Source of the DNA: Proales similis
Taxonomy: Eukaryota; Rotifera; Eurotatoria; Ploima; Proalidae
Direction of reading: 5' to 3'
Length of the DNA stretch: 64,000 nucleotides
Assembly (NCBI GenBank): GCA_019059635.1
Contig: JAGVRJ010000006.1
Location: forward strand, 1,860,001-1,924,000
Shown: in pieces, positions 38,677-52,363 of the stretch
Layout: each line of letters starts with the position of its first letter
Numbering within the stretch: position 1 is the stretch's first letter
Position numbers and translations under genes: made by a program
The notes under the pieces: generated by a model
Database searches by the model: none
What the model saw: only the letters and a program-made list of their open reading frames with translations
What the model was told of the DNA's origin: nothing

Positions 38677-41600
38677 GTAAACAATTTTTATTCAACGTGC
38701 TTCAACTGATGCCATTCGAGCGTCGAGCGATCACTCGCAATGACGCAGGCGGCTGGTCAATCGAACGATAAACGATCTGAACGAGCGAGTACTTGACGAA
38801 ATAAAGGCCAACAATCGTGTTTATCGAATAGGCGGCAACTGCGCACAGGTAGCAGCCACTTAAGCTCTCAATCTCGATCGTTGGCTCGTCTAAATATTTG
38901 CCTGCAACATCTGATAATCCACGAGACTGATAAAGACGGCCAAGCACTCAGCTCACGAGCAGTGTGGATACTCATGAGAGATGTTCACTGGCATATTAAA
39001 GCATTCTCATGGTTCAAAAGGTGTAGCCAACTTTCGACCAAGTGAGCTAGAAAAGAACTACTCAAAATGATTTTAGCCGCTTAGATAAAGCTTAATGATG
39101 TCGATTTGGTATCGTCCTGGTCTTCTTATCGCATCATGAGAAATGACCAACTCAAATATTCGCCACTAATTAAAATCGTGAGAGTTCAAGTGCGCCATAA
39201 TTCATCGGCTAAATCGCGCATCTACTTCTCTCTGTCGTCTCAGTCATTTATTCTCCAACAACTCTCCCCCTTCTCTCTTTTTCTCTCTCTCTATCACTCT
39301 CACACACACACACTCACACACTTGCTCGTTTAAAATTCTCTTCCTCTATTTGCCTTGATTTTTAGTTCCCTTCTATTCGTCTCTATCATCCAGCCATTCA
39401 TTCTGTGAAGCACGCGGTCGCTTTTTATAAATCTAAATCGCCGCGTCGATGTCGTCCGATTTCTCTTTGTTGGCTCTTTTACTACCATTTGGATCTGTAT
39501 TAGTATTATTATTACTTTTATTATAAGCGAACTTGAAATAGGGAAAAGTTGAAACATCTGCGCTTTTGCGCATAGGTCGGCCATATCTTCAATCCTAAGC
39601 TCTTATTTCTACTGCTCCGTCTCCCTCTCTCAAGCGCACTTTATTTCTCTCACACACACACACTCGCTCTCTGTTCTCTAGATTTTATTTTATTTTCGTT
39701 TTAGCCCTCTCTCTCTCAAATCTAGTTCAAATTCAAAGATTAAGCAAAATCGTTAGGGGCAGATAAAAAGCTTGAGCTCGAAAAGTGAGCGAAAGAATGA
39801 GAAAGCTCTCAAACTAGCGATAGAGCGGAGTGAGAGAGAGAGAGAGAGAAAAAGACAGTGAGAATGAAAGAAAGAGAAGCGAGAGAGGGCGCGTGCATGA
39901 AGTAAAGCCAATCCAAGGCTGCAGTCTCAATTTCAGTTAGATGACTACGAACGAGCGTCCAGCCTTGCCTGCCTCTTAATCCCATTGGCTTTGGATGGGA
40001 TATAACGGATTGGAGTGTAACTCAACACTAGACTAAGCCAGTTGCTCTGTAACTCAAATCGGCTTTATTAAAATTATTTTTGATTGCCTAACCAAGACGA
40101 GAAGATCAATGCTTCGCAATCGATTTGAAATTAATGCGTCACAAGTTGGTGGCTGCGATGGCTTCCGCATTAGCCTAAGAATCTTGTGTGCCCAAGTGGT
40201 TGTTTGCGTCAAAAGTGATTGCCTCAGACGAAACAAGGCTGGAGAGCGAGTGAGCAAGAAAAGCAGAAAGCAGAAAAAAATGAAGGAGAACTAGTAGAAG
40301 AAGAAAAGGGCATAATGACGAGGACGAAATAGATAGCAAAGAGATAGTCACTGATTAGAGTTAAACAATTAGAGCCGCTTGTGATAAGAAAGGCTTTCGG
40401 AACGAGGAAGCCCAAATGAGCGACGGGATTATGCAAGTGGCATGGTGAGAGAGAGAGAGCAAGAGAAGAAAATAGGCAAAGAAGAATAAAAAGCGCGAGA
40501 AAAAGAGAATGAGAGAGAGAGAGAAGAGAAAAAAAAAGAATGTTGCAGAGCTAAACGATCGGGCACAAGTCGGGCATTTAAATTAAAATCGCTTTTGTCA
40601 GCCTGCATCAATTCGAGTTTGCTTCTATGACTTCATAATTATTGAGGGCTCTAATGAGATCTTTCCATATCTATCGAATTACATAATAAGACGACGCAGC
40701 CGGCTCATGTTGGCCAACTGCTCGTCAGTTAAGCCATAGCATCAGCTACCGAGCAAAATACTAGTTTGTGCTCGCTCCTGCGACGCCTTTCATCGTTTGT
40801 CCCCAGTGCTCGTGCTCGAAATCGGCCGAGTTACTCACAGTTCAAAAAGCACATAACTCATCCAGACCAGCCTTTCGTTCGCTTTTTTCTTTCCGCGAAA
40901 GCCAACGATCCATTATAATCTCGCCTTCGCCGCATATATTAGCTGCCACCTGCAATACAAAAGTTTTTTCTCTCCGATCGTTTCAAATTTCATTTTTTCT
41001 ATTCGATTGAACAATGTCGTTATGACTGGCGTCGTAACTCAAACACACGTCCGCACACACGAACGACGCACTGTTGAAACAAGAACGGTGAGGCATTGAA
41101 ATGAGAGCAAGTGAAATAGGAGTGGGCAAAACAGAAGCCGTTGGCTAATCCTCTTCGGATGGTTCCAACGTGCTGGACTACTGGTTCGGTTTGAGTTCGA
41201 CTTTGAGTCAAAGCTGATTATCGATTAATTTTCAGTGTATATCCTCTATAAATATTTCATTATTATTATTAATGGAAGAAGTTTTAGCTCGCGTTTAATC
41301 GGCATAATCACGCCTGGCTCTCTCTCTCTTTAAATCTTTTACTTTTTTCCTTCTTTCTAGTTTAGTCATTTGCACGGACTACACATGTGATTTTTCGCTT
41401 GCTGACTTTCTCCCTCCCTGCCTCCTTTCCTCTCTTTCTTTCTCTCCCTCTTTCTCGGCGCTCTCCAAGCCTTTCTAGTTCGCTTTCTTATGCTTGTGCT
41501 TGCCCAATATTTATTTTTAATTATAACAATTCCATGTCTTTTGCCATCAATCTCGTCTTTTCTTCCTTATTTTGCATCTGTTGCAGCGGCGGTGGCGGCG

Positions 41601-43274
41601 ACCAAAATGCGAAAAACGAGAAAAGAGAGAGAGAGAGAGAGAGAGGGAACGTGAACGACGACTACGACGACGACGACAAGTAGCTTCTAGCCGCCAACTG
41701 CTCTCATAATAACTCTAAATGCGACAGTTTTGATTGAGATTGATGTCGATAGTGATTATGAAGCCAAGCATAATTTCGGATTAGCTCGCTCTATTATTGA
41801 ACATTTTAACTAGTTATCTCACGCAGCGTTGCTCCATTACTAGCTCACTTGCTTGTGGCGTTAGTTTTCGCTTCGCAGTCGCTTGCAACGCTCGCCGATC
41901 TGGCGCCAGTAGAGCAATGTGAGCCAACAGTCATCAGCCAGGGTTCTCGTGATTCATAGCCCTGTTCTCTCTGTTCGTTCCCTATTAACATTGAAATTGA
42001 ACGAGGTCAGTGATTGTTTAAATTGTCGGCTACTCGTTCAATCATGCGCGTTTGTGATTGCCGATTTGATTTGATCGCAATTTAAACTCTTAAAAAAATA
42101 GAGTCAAATTCAATTTTGCTTTTTTGTTCAATTATTATCATTCGGATATTACAATGGATGATGGCCAGCTCATTTATTAATGGTTATTAGAAATTCTCGG
42201 GTCTAGCTCACCGTATCTAATTTGAACGAAAAACTATTTAATTTAGAGCGATCTCTTCTCCACTCGGATATCTGATTTGCTTGATTGAAGTATGCAAGCT
42301 GCGTCAATATTTTACTTCTTCTTCGTTTTTTTTTTTTTCTTTATTTCGTTTTAAATCAATGTTCAGCAATTGCAATCTAGATTGAATGCAGCAAATTGCC
42401 ACGATCATTGTTTTGTCAGGTGAAGAAAGCGCTTCAGCAATTTTCATTCTATTTCATCTCGAAACTATTTGGCTCAGCGAGGATTCAATTAGCGAGCGAA
42501 CAGTCAAGCAGCATCCACGCCGCACGCACACACACAAACAAAACTCACGAAGAAAACGCATAAAGCCATAGATTTTCAATTATCTAATGTCATCTGCCTG
42601 GTCGATTTAAATGCGAAAAAAAGCGATGCTCCGAATCGAATGATATATCACTTGGTTAAAAGAAGCACAAAAGAAAACAAGATAAATGAGTCGGAGGATT
42701 GGTGAAGCGCACCACTTTTCGTTGATGATCATCACCATCGTCATCGTGCTTCTTGGATGGATGAGCGGAGCCTAGTGCAGCGAGATAGTTTAGATTTTGA
42801 TTATTGAATAGTGCCGATTGGAGCTCGTGCGCTTGCTTACTGTTGAGCTTTGAGAATATGCAATGATTATTTGTGTTCAATTAGACGGAAAAACATGCCC
42901 AGCATTTCAATCAGCGAGACGAGAGGATGAAACGAAGAAAAAAAAAGCGAGCGAGTGAGTGAGCGACCGTGTCTGTGTCTATAAAAAGCGAGACGAGTAG
43001 CTATTTCTCAACTTGAACAGAAATGATTCGTTCCTCATGATTGCTCGCCTTAAATCGTCAAGAGCATATCGAGGAGTGTTTTTGTTTCTTTTTATGTCTG
43101 AATGAGACGACCGACGTGCGGGTGGGCGGGTGAGTTGAGCGGGGGCCGAATTTAACATTGAACATTGAGCGGCAACGTTGAGCGCCAAATCCTAATCCAG
43201 CCGCGATAGTCGCATTTTTCCTAATTCAATTAGCTGGTCTAACTAATTCTATTAAGATTTAGATTCATGTTTTT
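38677..43274. other. Non-coding region upstream of Dve
   Basis: AT-rich DNA with CT/GA and CA tracts and no convincing exon. A short GAC/GAT-rich stretch at 41655-41683 encodes Asp repeats but stops at once. Likely the 5' regulatory region or first intron of Dve. Confidence 0.45.
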
Positions 43275-43312
43275 TATAAAAAGCCAACGAGTGAAGCTTA
43301 TCGCCGTCAGTT
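43275..43312 (+). promoter_or_regulatory. Core promoter of Dve: TATA box plus initiator
   Basis: TATAAAAA at 43275-43282 is followed by TCAGTT at 43307-43312, a perfect arthropod-style initiator whose A (43309) lies 34 bases from the first T of the TATA box. A POU octamer ATGCAAAT follows at 43315-43322. The Dve ATG is at 43591, leaving a 5' UTR of about 280 bases. Confidence 0.6.
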
Positions 43313-43590
43313 GAATGCAAATGTTGACTTTGTGTTGTTGATAAACAAGTGCAATCGCAACCTCAGCAGCAAAAATTTTAAGCAAACACGCAGCCATTGC
43401 AAAATACAAATTTCAAATTTGTTGTTATTGTTGTTCAGACAGCATCCGGACAGCAGAGAAAGGAAGCCGACGAGCTACGCTAAATCCGGGGCGAATCTGA
43501 ATCGAGCAATTCACACAATCGCTCTCATTTGTCCGCCTCAATTTACTCATAAAACTAGTCGACTTGCGTTGTACGTGATTGAACAAAGCG

Positions 43591-46041
43591 ATGGAGACGC
43601 TGGCAAGCACCAACTTATGCAAACAGGCAGCTCAAACGGTCGGCCGAAGTATGCAGGAGCTGCCCGATCTGACCAAATGCGGCGGCGGTCTGCTGCCTCC
43701 GAATCAGAAGCTTCCGATCTTGACGAGCTTTGAGCTTGTAGATCACTCGGGCCAGAACCCTGAATGCGGTCAAGTCATCCTAAAGGACTACGTGCTCATT
43801 CCATCCAATGTGAAATACGAACGACTTTTGCGAACGGTTTTGGACAGCAGCAGCCTGGCCGACAAGCACATGTACGACATTGTCGAGGGTATGTTGCATT
43901 CAAACAACCGTCGTCAGAGGTCAATCAAGCTAATTTGTCTTCACTCTTTTTTTCAAGGCTATTTACAGGTGCGAAACTGGAGCCCGCTTAGTCTGAACGC
44001 GATCAGCGACATAAAGCAGTCGAAAGCAAACGAGTCGAGCGGTGTGTGTGCCGACGGTGAATCGAATCTGACAAAAGCCAGCGCCAGTTCTACAACAGTG
44101 CACGAAATGCTCTCTCATGTGATTTCGTTCTCCAAACTCTCAATTAAATTACAAAGCAAGTAAGTGCTCTTGGTTCGTGACGAACACTACTCTCTCCGCC
44201 TTCAGCAGTTTTGGCTTATGCGCTCTGTTTCAAATAGGCAATCTACACCAACTATTGAGTCGTCCCTCAACGATAATCATCTCAAGTCAAATCAGAATTT
44301 GCTTCAAAACTATCTGATTCAAGCTATGCAACAGTCAGTCTTGAGCAAGTCAATGCAAGCTAACGCCCAGACGAGTCAGCCGGACTCATTTCTGGCCAAC
44401 CCTTTCCTGGCAAGCTTGATGGCAGCCGGCGGCGGCTCTTCCAACTCGCTCTATCCCTTCTTCAACATGTCATGTGTGCTCTCTCAGCTCTTGACCGGCT
44501 TGAAACCAAATGAGCCGCTGAACTTGAGCAAGAACGAGCAGCCCGAGTCAAATGCTGCCGGCTCAAATCAGCTATTTGCCGATATGTTGACTCGCTTCAA
44601 CATGGCCAACGGTGCTCACAACGCCAACAACGAGCTGAACATAAGCACAAGCGAAACGGGACAAACTGGCCGATCAGCCAACGAGCAGTCGCCTTCGCCC
44701 AGTCTTTCCTCGGCGTCCTCGTCCACGTTCACGGCCAACTCGACCAACAAGCATGTCTACAACCTGAACAGTCTTCGCTCACATTCGCTTTCCAACTTGC
44801 AGCCGAGCAAGCATTCAAAGTCAAGTCACCGGCGGCAACGAGAGAGAACCACTTTCGATCCGCAAGAGGAGATTACCAGGCTAATGGAGATTTTCGAGCA
44901 TACTCATCATCCGACCCGATATCAAATTGCCAGCATATGCGACCAGCTCAACTCGCTTGCCTGTCGACGAGACAAGAAGCCGCTCGAGCCCTACAACATT
45001 CAGTACTGGTTCAAGAACGCAAGGGCCGCTCTTAGGCGAAAGGCAAAAAACACCAGCTCGGCCGATTTGAATGGCGGTCAAAATGCGCTCGGTGACCAGA
45101 TTTCTGATCTGGGCGCGCTTGACGAGGACTCGAAATTCTCCAACTTCGAAGACGAGGAAGAAGACGAGGATGAATGTGCCGCTGATTCGAATGGCTATCA
45201 GAACTGTCACTCGCACAGTTCGGACGCCTTTGAACGTGTCGAATCTAACTCAAACGTGCAAAGCGGAGACAACAGGTCGAATCAGTTGCTCGAATCTCAG
45301 CAACAAGTTGTCGCAGAGGAAAGTGCTCAATCTAGAAGTAATTCGCATCTCTCTTCCTCTCTGTCTTCTGCTCCTCTGTTAAAATACAATTGTTTTGTAG
45401 ATAAAACAATCAACAACAACGATTCGATCAGGGCGAAAAAATCGAGCCCAGTCGTCGATGAGAGACGAACACTCGGCGGCGCCAAGAAACAAGCGACGAA
45501 TCGCGGCAGTTCAAAGGCCAAGTCAAACGCGGCCAACAGGAGAAATCGCGTTTTTATCGATCCAATAAGCGAGGTGCCCATACTGGAACATTACTTCTCC
45601 ATCGAGACATATCCCGATCACTATTTGATCGAAAAGATCTGCGAGAACCTCAACAGAGGCGAGTATAGGTACAAATTTCCAAAGCTTGAGTCACGCAACA
45701 TTCAGCTTTGGTTTAAAAATCACCGAGCCAAGCTCAAGCGGCTGAAAATGTCCTCCTCTTCGTCGAACAACTCGTCAAACCAGCAGACCAAAAACGGACA
45801 ATTAGAAAACGACGGTGCTTTAAATTCGAGCGAAGAGCCGAGCGGCAGAGAAACGGACGAACAGCGCGAAATGAGCGCAATCGACGACGCCGACGAAGAT
45901 TTAGATCATTACGAAGAGGAGGAGGAGGAAGAAGAAGATGACGACGAAGAAGATGGAGAGTTTCAATTCGAGTCCGACAACGAGTTCGATGAAGAGAGCA
46001 GCATGAATGCGGCTCAGCAATCGCTCAAGAGCCAGACTTGA
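43591..46041 (+). CDS. dve: Dve (defective proventriculus) compass-class homeobox factor
   Basis: Three exons: 43591-43888, 43958-44159, 44238-46041; 767 residues. The N-terminal ULD/compass domain (about residues 35-165) is shared with SATB and Dve: QVILKDYVLIPSNVKYERLL, then YLQVRNWSPLSLNAISD and VHEMLSHVISFSKLSIKLQ. PLNLS near residue 260 is a CtBP corepressor-binding motif. Homeodomain 1 (RRQRERTTFDPQEEITRLM ... IQYWFKNARAALRRK) and homeodomain 2 (RRNRVFIDPISEVPILEHYF ... IQLWFKNHRAKLKRL) are both atypical, with insertions before helix 3, as in Dve. The C-terminus is highly acidic. Exon 3 begins at AAATAG|G, just after an in-frame-looking stretch that is intronic. In flies the family acts in midgut and photoreceptor patterning. 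Confidence 0.92.
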
Positions 46042-49000
46042 AGAGTATGTCGCTCTCTCAATAGAAATGTCCAACAATCACCTAAATGCCCTCCACATTG
46101 TTCGGATAAACAAAGTATTTCCCGATAACCTGATTATGCAAACTTGTCCGTGTTCGATTCATTCGAGTGCACCTCTTCCTCTCTGATTTCTTTTCGATCC
46201 TTTTGCCTCCCTCATCTCTCAGCTCACAACCTCCCTCCTCGCATCCCTTTGGCCTTACTGCCCTCAAGCCATCCCTTCATTTATCAAGCAAGCCGACCTA
46301 AACACATACATGGAATATGTTGTATTCGTTTATCGCCGCCTTAAAGATTTGTTGTTTATTACTGTTAAACATAATCAAGCATCCTTCGTCATCTCTTTAT
46401 CATTCTCCTATTTGCCCCCGTTAATTACCAACCTGGTTCTTCTGCCTGCTCGCTTCTTTCTTGGTTTTTATTTTTCTCTCTTATTTTTTTTTAGTTAGTT
46501 TTTCTCATTTGTTTAGTTTCCCTTTTTTCCCTTTCTTGTTGCTCTTTCTCAACTTTTTCCCGAATTTTGGTCAACAAGTCCATTGATAATTAAGAGTGAG
46601 TAAATCACGAGCGAGTTTTGTTTTTTTTTTGTTTTGGCTTTAAAATAAACATTTCACTCCAAGTTAGATGGTAATGAGTACTAAATCTTGTCTTCTCCTA
46701 CGCTGCTTGCTGGCATATTTCGAGCGCATTTCTTTCTCTGACATCGGTCTGAATCATTGCCCAATCTATTCAAATGAAAAGCCAGAATTGAACAGATGAG
46801 CGTTCTCTCTCCCTCTCACTCTGTTTCCCTCTTTCTGTCTCTCTCTCTCTCGCTCTCTCTGAGGAGACTTGAGCCGAACGCACTTAAGCAAATTGCTACT
46901 AAATATAACAAGAAGGAATTTCGGTCCTCTGGCTCATGATCACCGCCTCTTAAGACATTGCAGAATATTTCTACGCCGACACTGCCTAATTAGAGTTATT
47001 GAAATTTCTTCGTTTTCTCTCAGCCACTGTCTGTGTTGTGCTGGTTTGGATTGACTTTGAATATCTTGAGGCTGCTCGTCATTTTCGTGGTCCGAGTACT
47101 TGTCGCTTGCGGTAAAAAGCCGCATTCCTGCATTACTTCAATTAGCAAAGCAACGACTCGCATTCTGGTACAGGTGGGCTCAACGTGCTCACAATCGAGC
47201 GAATGTCATCGCACGCCGCAAACAGCCGATAATTCTTCTGTTCGTTTGGCTTCCTGTACTGTTGGCTGGCACAGCACATCATCGGTCGCCATTAATATCA
47301 AACATATTGTGAATAGGGCTAATGAATGAGCGAAAATGGGCAATCGATCGAATTTCGTTCGGCTCGATACGCGTTCTTTAGATTCAATTTTTTTTGGCCG
47401 TTTTGGTTTGGTGGCGAATGTTGTTGTTGTTGTTGTTTTGTCGTTTTTTTTTTCAATTGCGAACGTCTTCGGGATGGACCGCTTTATTCTGGGCGCCCGT
47501 CAAATTACAAGTTAGTCATTTGGGAAACTTAAAACGAGAAACAATGGCCATTTGTGCCAGGCCATAATTATTTATCGTCGATTTATGAATTGAACAAAGT
47601 GGAGTGAAAAGCGGCGCGCTATGAGGGCGTTTGAGGCGGTTTGCAGTCGTGCTTGTTCGAACGACGCCAGACGCCTGTCATCGGAACCAGATAACAACAA
47701 CACACCAGCAATTATTATTTAGTTCATTTTTTGCATGAGCCTAGTCAGTTCCAACCGCAAATTAGCTTCTTTTCTCGTCTTTTATTTTTCGTCCGCATTC
47801 GTCATTATCTACTACTGCACTGGCCTGACAAGCGTTTAAAAGTGAAAAATGGCCGCCGAGAGGCGAGCCAGAGTCGAACAACGACCATGACATGAGTGGG
47901 AGACAGACAGGCTAGTGCGTTTGATCTCAAGAGGCACAGCACAGGTAGATGCAGCGGCTATGATTAAATGGTTTAAGGCGGTTTAGGCAGCCACGTTCGG
48001 CACTGGCGTTCGTGTTCCGACTTGATTAAGCGCTGCCGCTTAAGGGAGCTCGTCGCCTCCAGGCATCCGAGCACGTAAAATAATCGTTTGATAATTCGCT
48101 CCCAATAGACAACAGGACGCCAGAACGTTCGCCCTCTTCTCTATGCGTGTGTATGAGTGAGTGAGTGAGCGCGTGCGCGGCCGCCGCATCGATCACCAAT
48201 GACGAGCGAAATACCTCCGAAGAATAGGCGAAATTAAGCGCGTTGTTGAGCAAAGAGTCGAGATGCGTTCGAGTGTTTCTAAAAGCAGCGAGCTTGGTGG
48301 TGAATAAGCTCAAATGGAGAGAAACGAGGCAAGTGAAGATGAACAGAGAAGCTATTAAGCCAGTCACAAGAGAGTAGGTGCCGCTCTCGACACAAGCATC
48401 ATCGCGTGCATTCACAACCCGGTTCAACGTCAACTCGGCGCCCCGAATCCAACGACACAATTCGCTACATATTCTTTCGAGCTTGCGTGTTCGTCTCTTT
48501 TCTTCGCCTCGTTCTTCTCGCATTTTCTGTGTTTCAGGCGATTTTGCAGCTCAAGATAATTTCGTCTTTGCCAGAGTCGAGAACAACAAGCATTGAGGGC
48601 TTTTCGTGCAGCTCGCGGGCGGCTCATTTCAGATTTAATGTTTAACTGCTACAAGTCTCGATCACGAAGCGTCTTACTTTCGTTTGCCGGCGACGCATTA
48701 ATAAATCGCTTTTGCCAAGCGTTTAAGCTCTTCTTTCGATTAGAATTAGGCGAAACAATAGAAGAGGAAAATAACTGTCGAACTCGATCATGTCGACTGG
48801 AATCAAGTTGCTGCCTCGCATTCTGATTTGAAGTAATTCGCTTCTCATAATTTATGAGAATCCAATCAGCGCCGATTGGAAGCTGTTTCGAGCGATAACT
48901 GCCGCTCGCTTCGTCGTCATTTCATTTCCTCGCTTCGGGCCGAGATAGATTTTCGCTCGCACTTGCTGTTCGCCGTCAAGCTGCGCCATTATCTGCAAAA

Positions 49001-49158
49001 GATTCTTCTTTTTTTTTTTGAAAAGAAGCGATTATAGCCAAATTTTTCTAATTGCTGTTTCGGTTCAATTTAGTCGATTTTTTCAAGTTACTTTTTGTCG
49101 CTCCATTCATTTCTGTGTGACCAAACGCAGCAAAAGACACCATCATCTATCCAAGAGC
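46042..49158. other. Non-coding region between Dve and Lhx3/4
   Basis: 3.1 kb without a recognised exon; T-rich directly after Dve (3' UTR-like), CT tract at about 46838-46860. Presumed upstream control region of Lhx3/4. Confidence 0.5.
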
Positions 49159-51981
49159 ATGCTACTTGGCGCAGCAGCCTTAATGCAGTCGGCCAACCAA
49201 AGTCAAGCGATGAACGCAAATCACTTGAGTGAAAACGCATTTTATCAACCAAATCAATTTGGCTTGGGCGCCAGTTTCGCGCATTTGCAATCTACATCTC
49301 TCGACGGAGGGGAGGCGCGAACAGAGTGCAGTTCGCTAATGCCCCTAATTCACGAGTCGAGCGATCTGATCAACGGCGGAGACATGAATCTAGAGCCCGT
49401 CTACCGCGGCATGGACGACGACGAAGACTTTGTGGAGCACGAGCTGGACGAGACCGGCGAAGAAGACGAGAGCGAGGACGAGAGTCAAACAGGCGACGAT
49501 TCTAATCAGCATTCTTCATCGGCCTTCAATTTCAACTCAAATCAGAGCAGCTTTGGCGCCGAGAACCTAAGCGGCGATTTTATTTCAATCGAGCGGCAGG
49601 CGCATTTCGACACCGAGAAAAACTTTGTCGTTCTGAACCAAGACGGTTCTGATGCTGCGGCCAGTCGTGAGTTAAATTTGATTTTTTTTTTCAAATCTCT
49701 ATTTCTGGGACACATCTCGGGCGCACATCAATTATGGCTTGAGCCGTTCGCAATGGTCTGATTGGTCTTAAAGTGAGCCAATAGGACCGCACGCTCTAGT
49801 CAGATGCGCAGCGAGCGTGAAGGGAAGCGCACAGGCAGAAATTGAGACACGCTTGGCCGCGAATTTGATCGAAATATCCGACTAGGTGTCTGAGTTCGAT
49901 CAAATCTAATTCACGCTCGGCCGAGTCTGATAGGAGAAAACGACAAAATTCCAAAATGGGAGTCGAACAGAGTCTGCCAGTTGTTTCGTCTCTCCTAAAC
50001 CAAGCATCTCAATCAATTCGATCCGATTCTAATTTTTTCATTCAATATTCAAGTCAAAGTGCCCAAGTGCTCGGTTTGTCAACAAGCCATCCTGGACAAA
50101 TACGTGCTGAGAGTTGAGAAGCAGTTTTTCCACATGCAATGCCTAAAGTGCGCCGAGTGCACCTGCAAGCTGGTCGACAAGTGTTTCACAAGGGATGGTC
50201 ACGTCTACTGTCGCGAAGACTTTTTCAAAAAGTTCGGCACGAAATGCAGCGGCTGCCACAGCGGCATATCGCCGAACGAGTCGGTGCGTCGCGCACACAA
50301 CTTTGTCTATCATCTCAAATGCTTCGCGTGTCGAATGTGTCAAAACGAATTGCAGACGGGCGACGAGTTCTACTTGATGGATGATCAGCGTCTAATCTGC
50401 AAGAGCGATTATGAGAGCGCCAAAGCGAAAGGTATTCAAACGCTTTCAACCATTTTCCTTCTCTCTCTCTCTCGTCGTTCTCCACTTTTGCTTCCTGTCA
50501 GCCTCAATCAGACAGCGCACTTGACTTCGATTTTCTTATTAAGTGTCATGACTTCAATTAGGCAAATTGCTTACGCTCTTAATTCTTTTTCTTTCTGGCC
50601 TCTCGTCTAATCCACTTGCCTGGGCTAATTGAGTAAGCCACAGAGGCATAATTGGCCACTTTAGATATAACGGAAAGCGATCTCTCTTTCGCCACCACTT
50701 ATCTCCGAGACGAGGCTGCCTCTTCTTGTTCTTCATTCTCATCTTCCAATAGACCCTTTCTATCCTTTGTTCTCTCTCTCTGGCCTTCACTCAGTCAACA
50801 TTGCATCTCTTCAACATAAACATCCAACAGTCGCCTTTTCACTCTTAATCAAAACGGATTAGCTGCTCGATAAGGCTAATTTTGTTCTCTTGGCAAACAT
50901 TCAAACAAACCGAACGACAAAAGTGCTCGATTGTTTGAACGGCTCCCTCAAGACTTTACTAATCTAATCCCAAATGTGCATAAATTGTCGCGTCTGCCGA
51001 ACGCTGACCAATACGACGAGCAGAGCACCGCCAGCAGCATAGACCATCAGCTTAGTCTTTCTTAATTCCAACAAGCTGCGGGAATTAAACCGGCAGATGC
51101 ATGTTCGCACTTGCTCTAATTGGCCAGACATTTACATTTTGATCGAGTCAAGTGAATTTCGTGTGTGTGTGTTGAAAAGATTAACTTCCTCTTGTTGTGT
51201 CTTGAAACGGCTTGTAAATGAAATTTTAAAACGGTCAAGAATTAGAATACGATGACAACAACAAGAGACCGCGCACGACAATATCAGCCAAACAGTTAGA
51301 CGTTCTCAAACAGGCTTACAACACGAGTTCAAAGCCACCGAGACACGTGCGCGAGCAGCTCGCGGCCAAGACCAATTTGGACATGCGAGTCGTTCAGGTC
51401 TGGTTTCAAAACAGACGTGCCAAAGAGAAGCGGCTGAAAAAAGACGCCGGACGCCGCTGGAATGGCAGCTCGGCCTATTCGATGCCGACCAGCAGCACCA
51501 ATCCGAGCTCGGGCAACTGCTTCAACGAATCTGGTAGAATGGTAAATGAGCCACTAGAACGCTTGAATTAAGCACAGTGTGGTATAAACAGGCGTAGCAG
51601 TATGGAAAGCGCGATGGACGTCTCAGTCAAGCGAGGACAGCCAAGGCTTCTAGCAAATACGATGCAAGCAGTGACGAGGAGCCGGACACCGCATACGAAG
51701 GTAAACGCATCAGCCAGTTTCAGGCCTCTAACGAACACTCGTCTAAATTTCGCCTTCTGTTTTTAACAGACCTGGTGTCCAACAGCGGCTCTGAAGAGCA
51801 AGACTCATTCATTCATCCAAATTTAAACGCGCAGTCAGGCAATCAAAGTCAATTCGTTTACACTCTTGACTTGAGTGGCAACAGTCAAATGAATTCAATT
51901 TGCAATCAAATAGACTCTGGTCACTCGTTGAACAACAGACAGGCGTTCAACGAGCTTAGTCAACAGACATTATTCTTGTAA
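49159..51981 (+). CDS. Lim3: LIM-homeodomain factor, Lhx3/4 (Lim3) group
   Basis: Five exons: 49159-49666, 50054-50431, 51240-51541, 51598-51700, 51770-51981; 500 residues. Two LIM zinc-binding domains (CSVC...[10 protein letters not shown]...; CSGC...[10 protein letters not shown]...) occupy about residues 174-290. The homeodomain reads [55 protein letters not shown], with the DAGRRW extension diagnostic of Lhx3/4. The 169 residues before LIM1 are unusually long and contain an acidic patch ([13 protein letters not shown]). A roughly 30-residue Ser/Asn insert separates DAGRRW from the QYGKRD segment. In other animals it specifies motor and interneurons. The 808-base intron 2 is the largest in the gene and could hold an enhancer or alternative start. 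Confidence 0.95.
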
Positions 51982-52358
51982 CATATAAACTCAGTGTGAA
52001 TAGCAGCAACAGGAGCCGAGCACCCATCCGCTCGCCTCTTTCTTGATGGCTAGTTGCCAACTGCTTCACAGCTTCTTCTTTTCACTACAATTTTCTCTCT
52101 TTAATTTATTTGTCCGATTAAATTATCAGGTTTTGTCAAGATGCTTGTTGCTGGTTCGATCACTGGCTCTAGTCAATTCATACCAATTTTCGTCTCCTCT
52201 TTTCAATCATTTCTCCATTTGTTTTGTTGATGTTGAACAGTAAATGAGAAAAAAAAACTAACGGCTGCTTTTCCTTTCATTTTTATTAAAAATTGACAAA
52301 CTGAATCGCATTTCAGACTAAAGCAGAAACAAACTAAGCTGATCAAAGCCAAAAAGAG

Positions 52359-52363
<5 letters not shown>

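Noticed and set aside
43311-43733. 140-codon plus frame overlapping the first Dve exon
   Set aside because: The overlapping frame carries the ULD-domain similarity and continues through spliced exons; this one does not.
48026-48523. 165-codon minus frame between Dve and Lhx3/4
   Set aside because: No family similarity, no exon-like codon bias, and it spans repeat-rich sequence; treated as chance.
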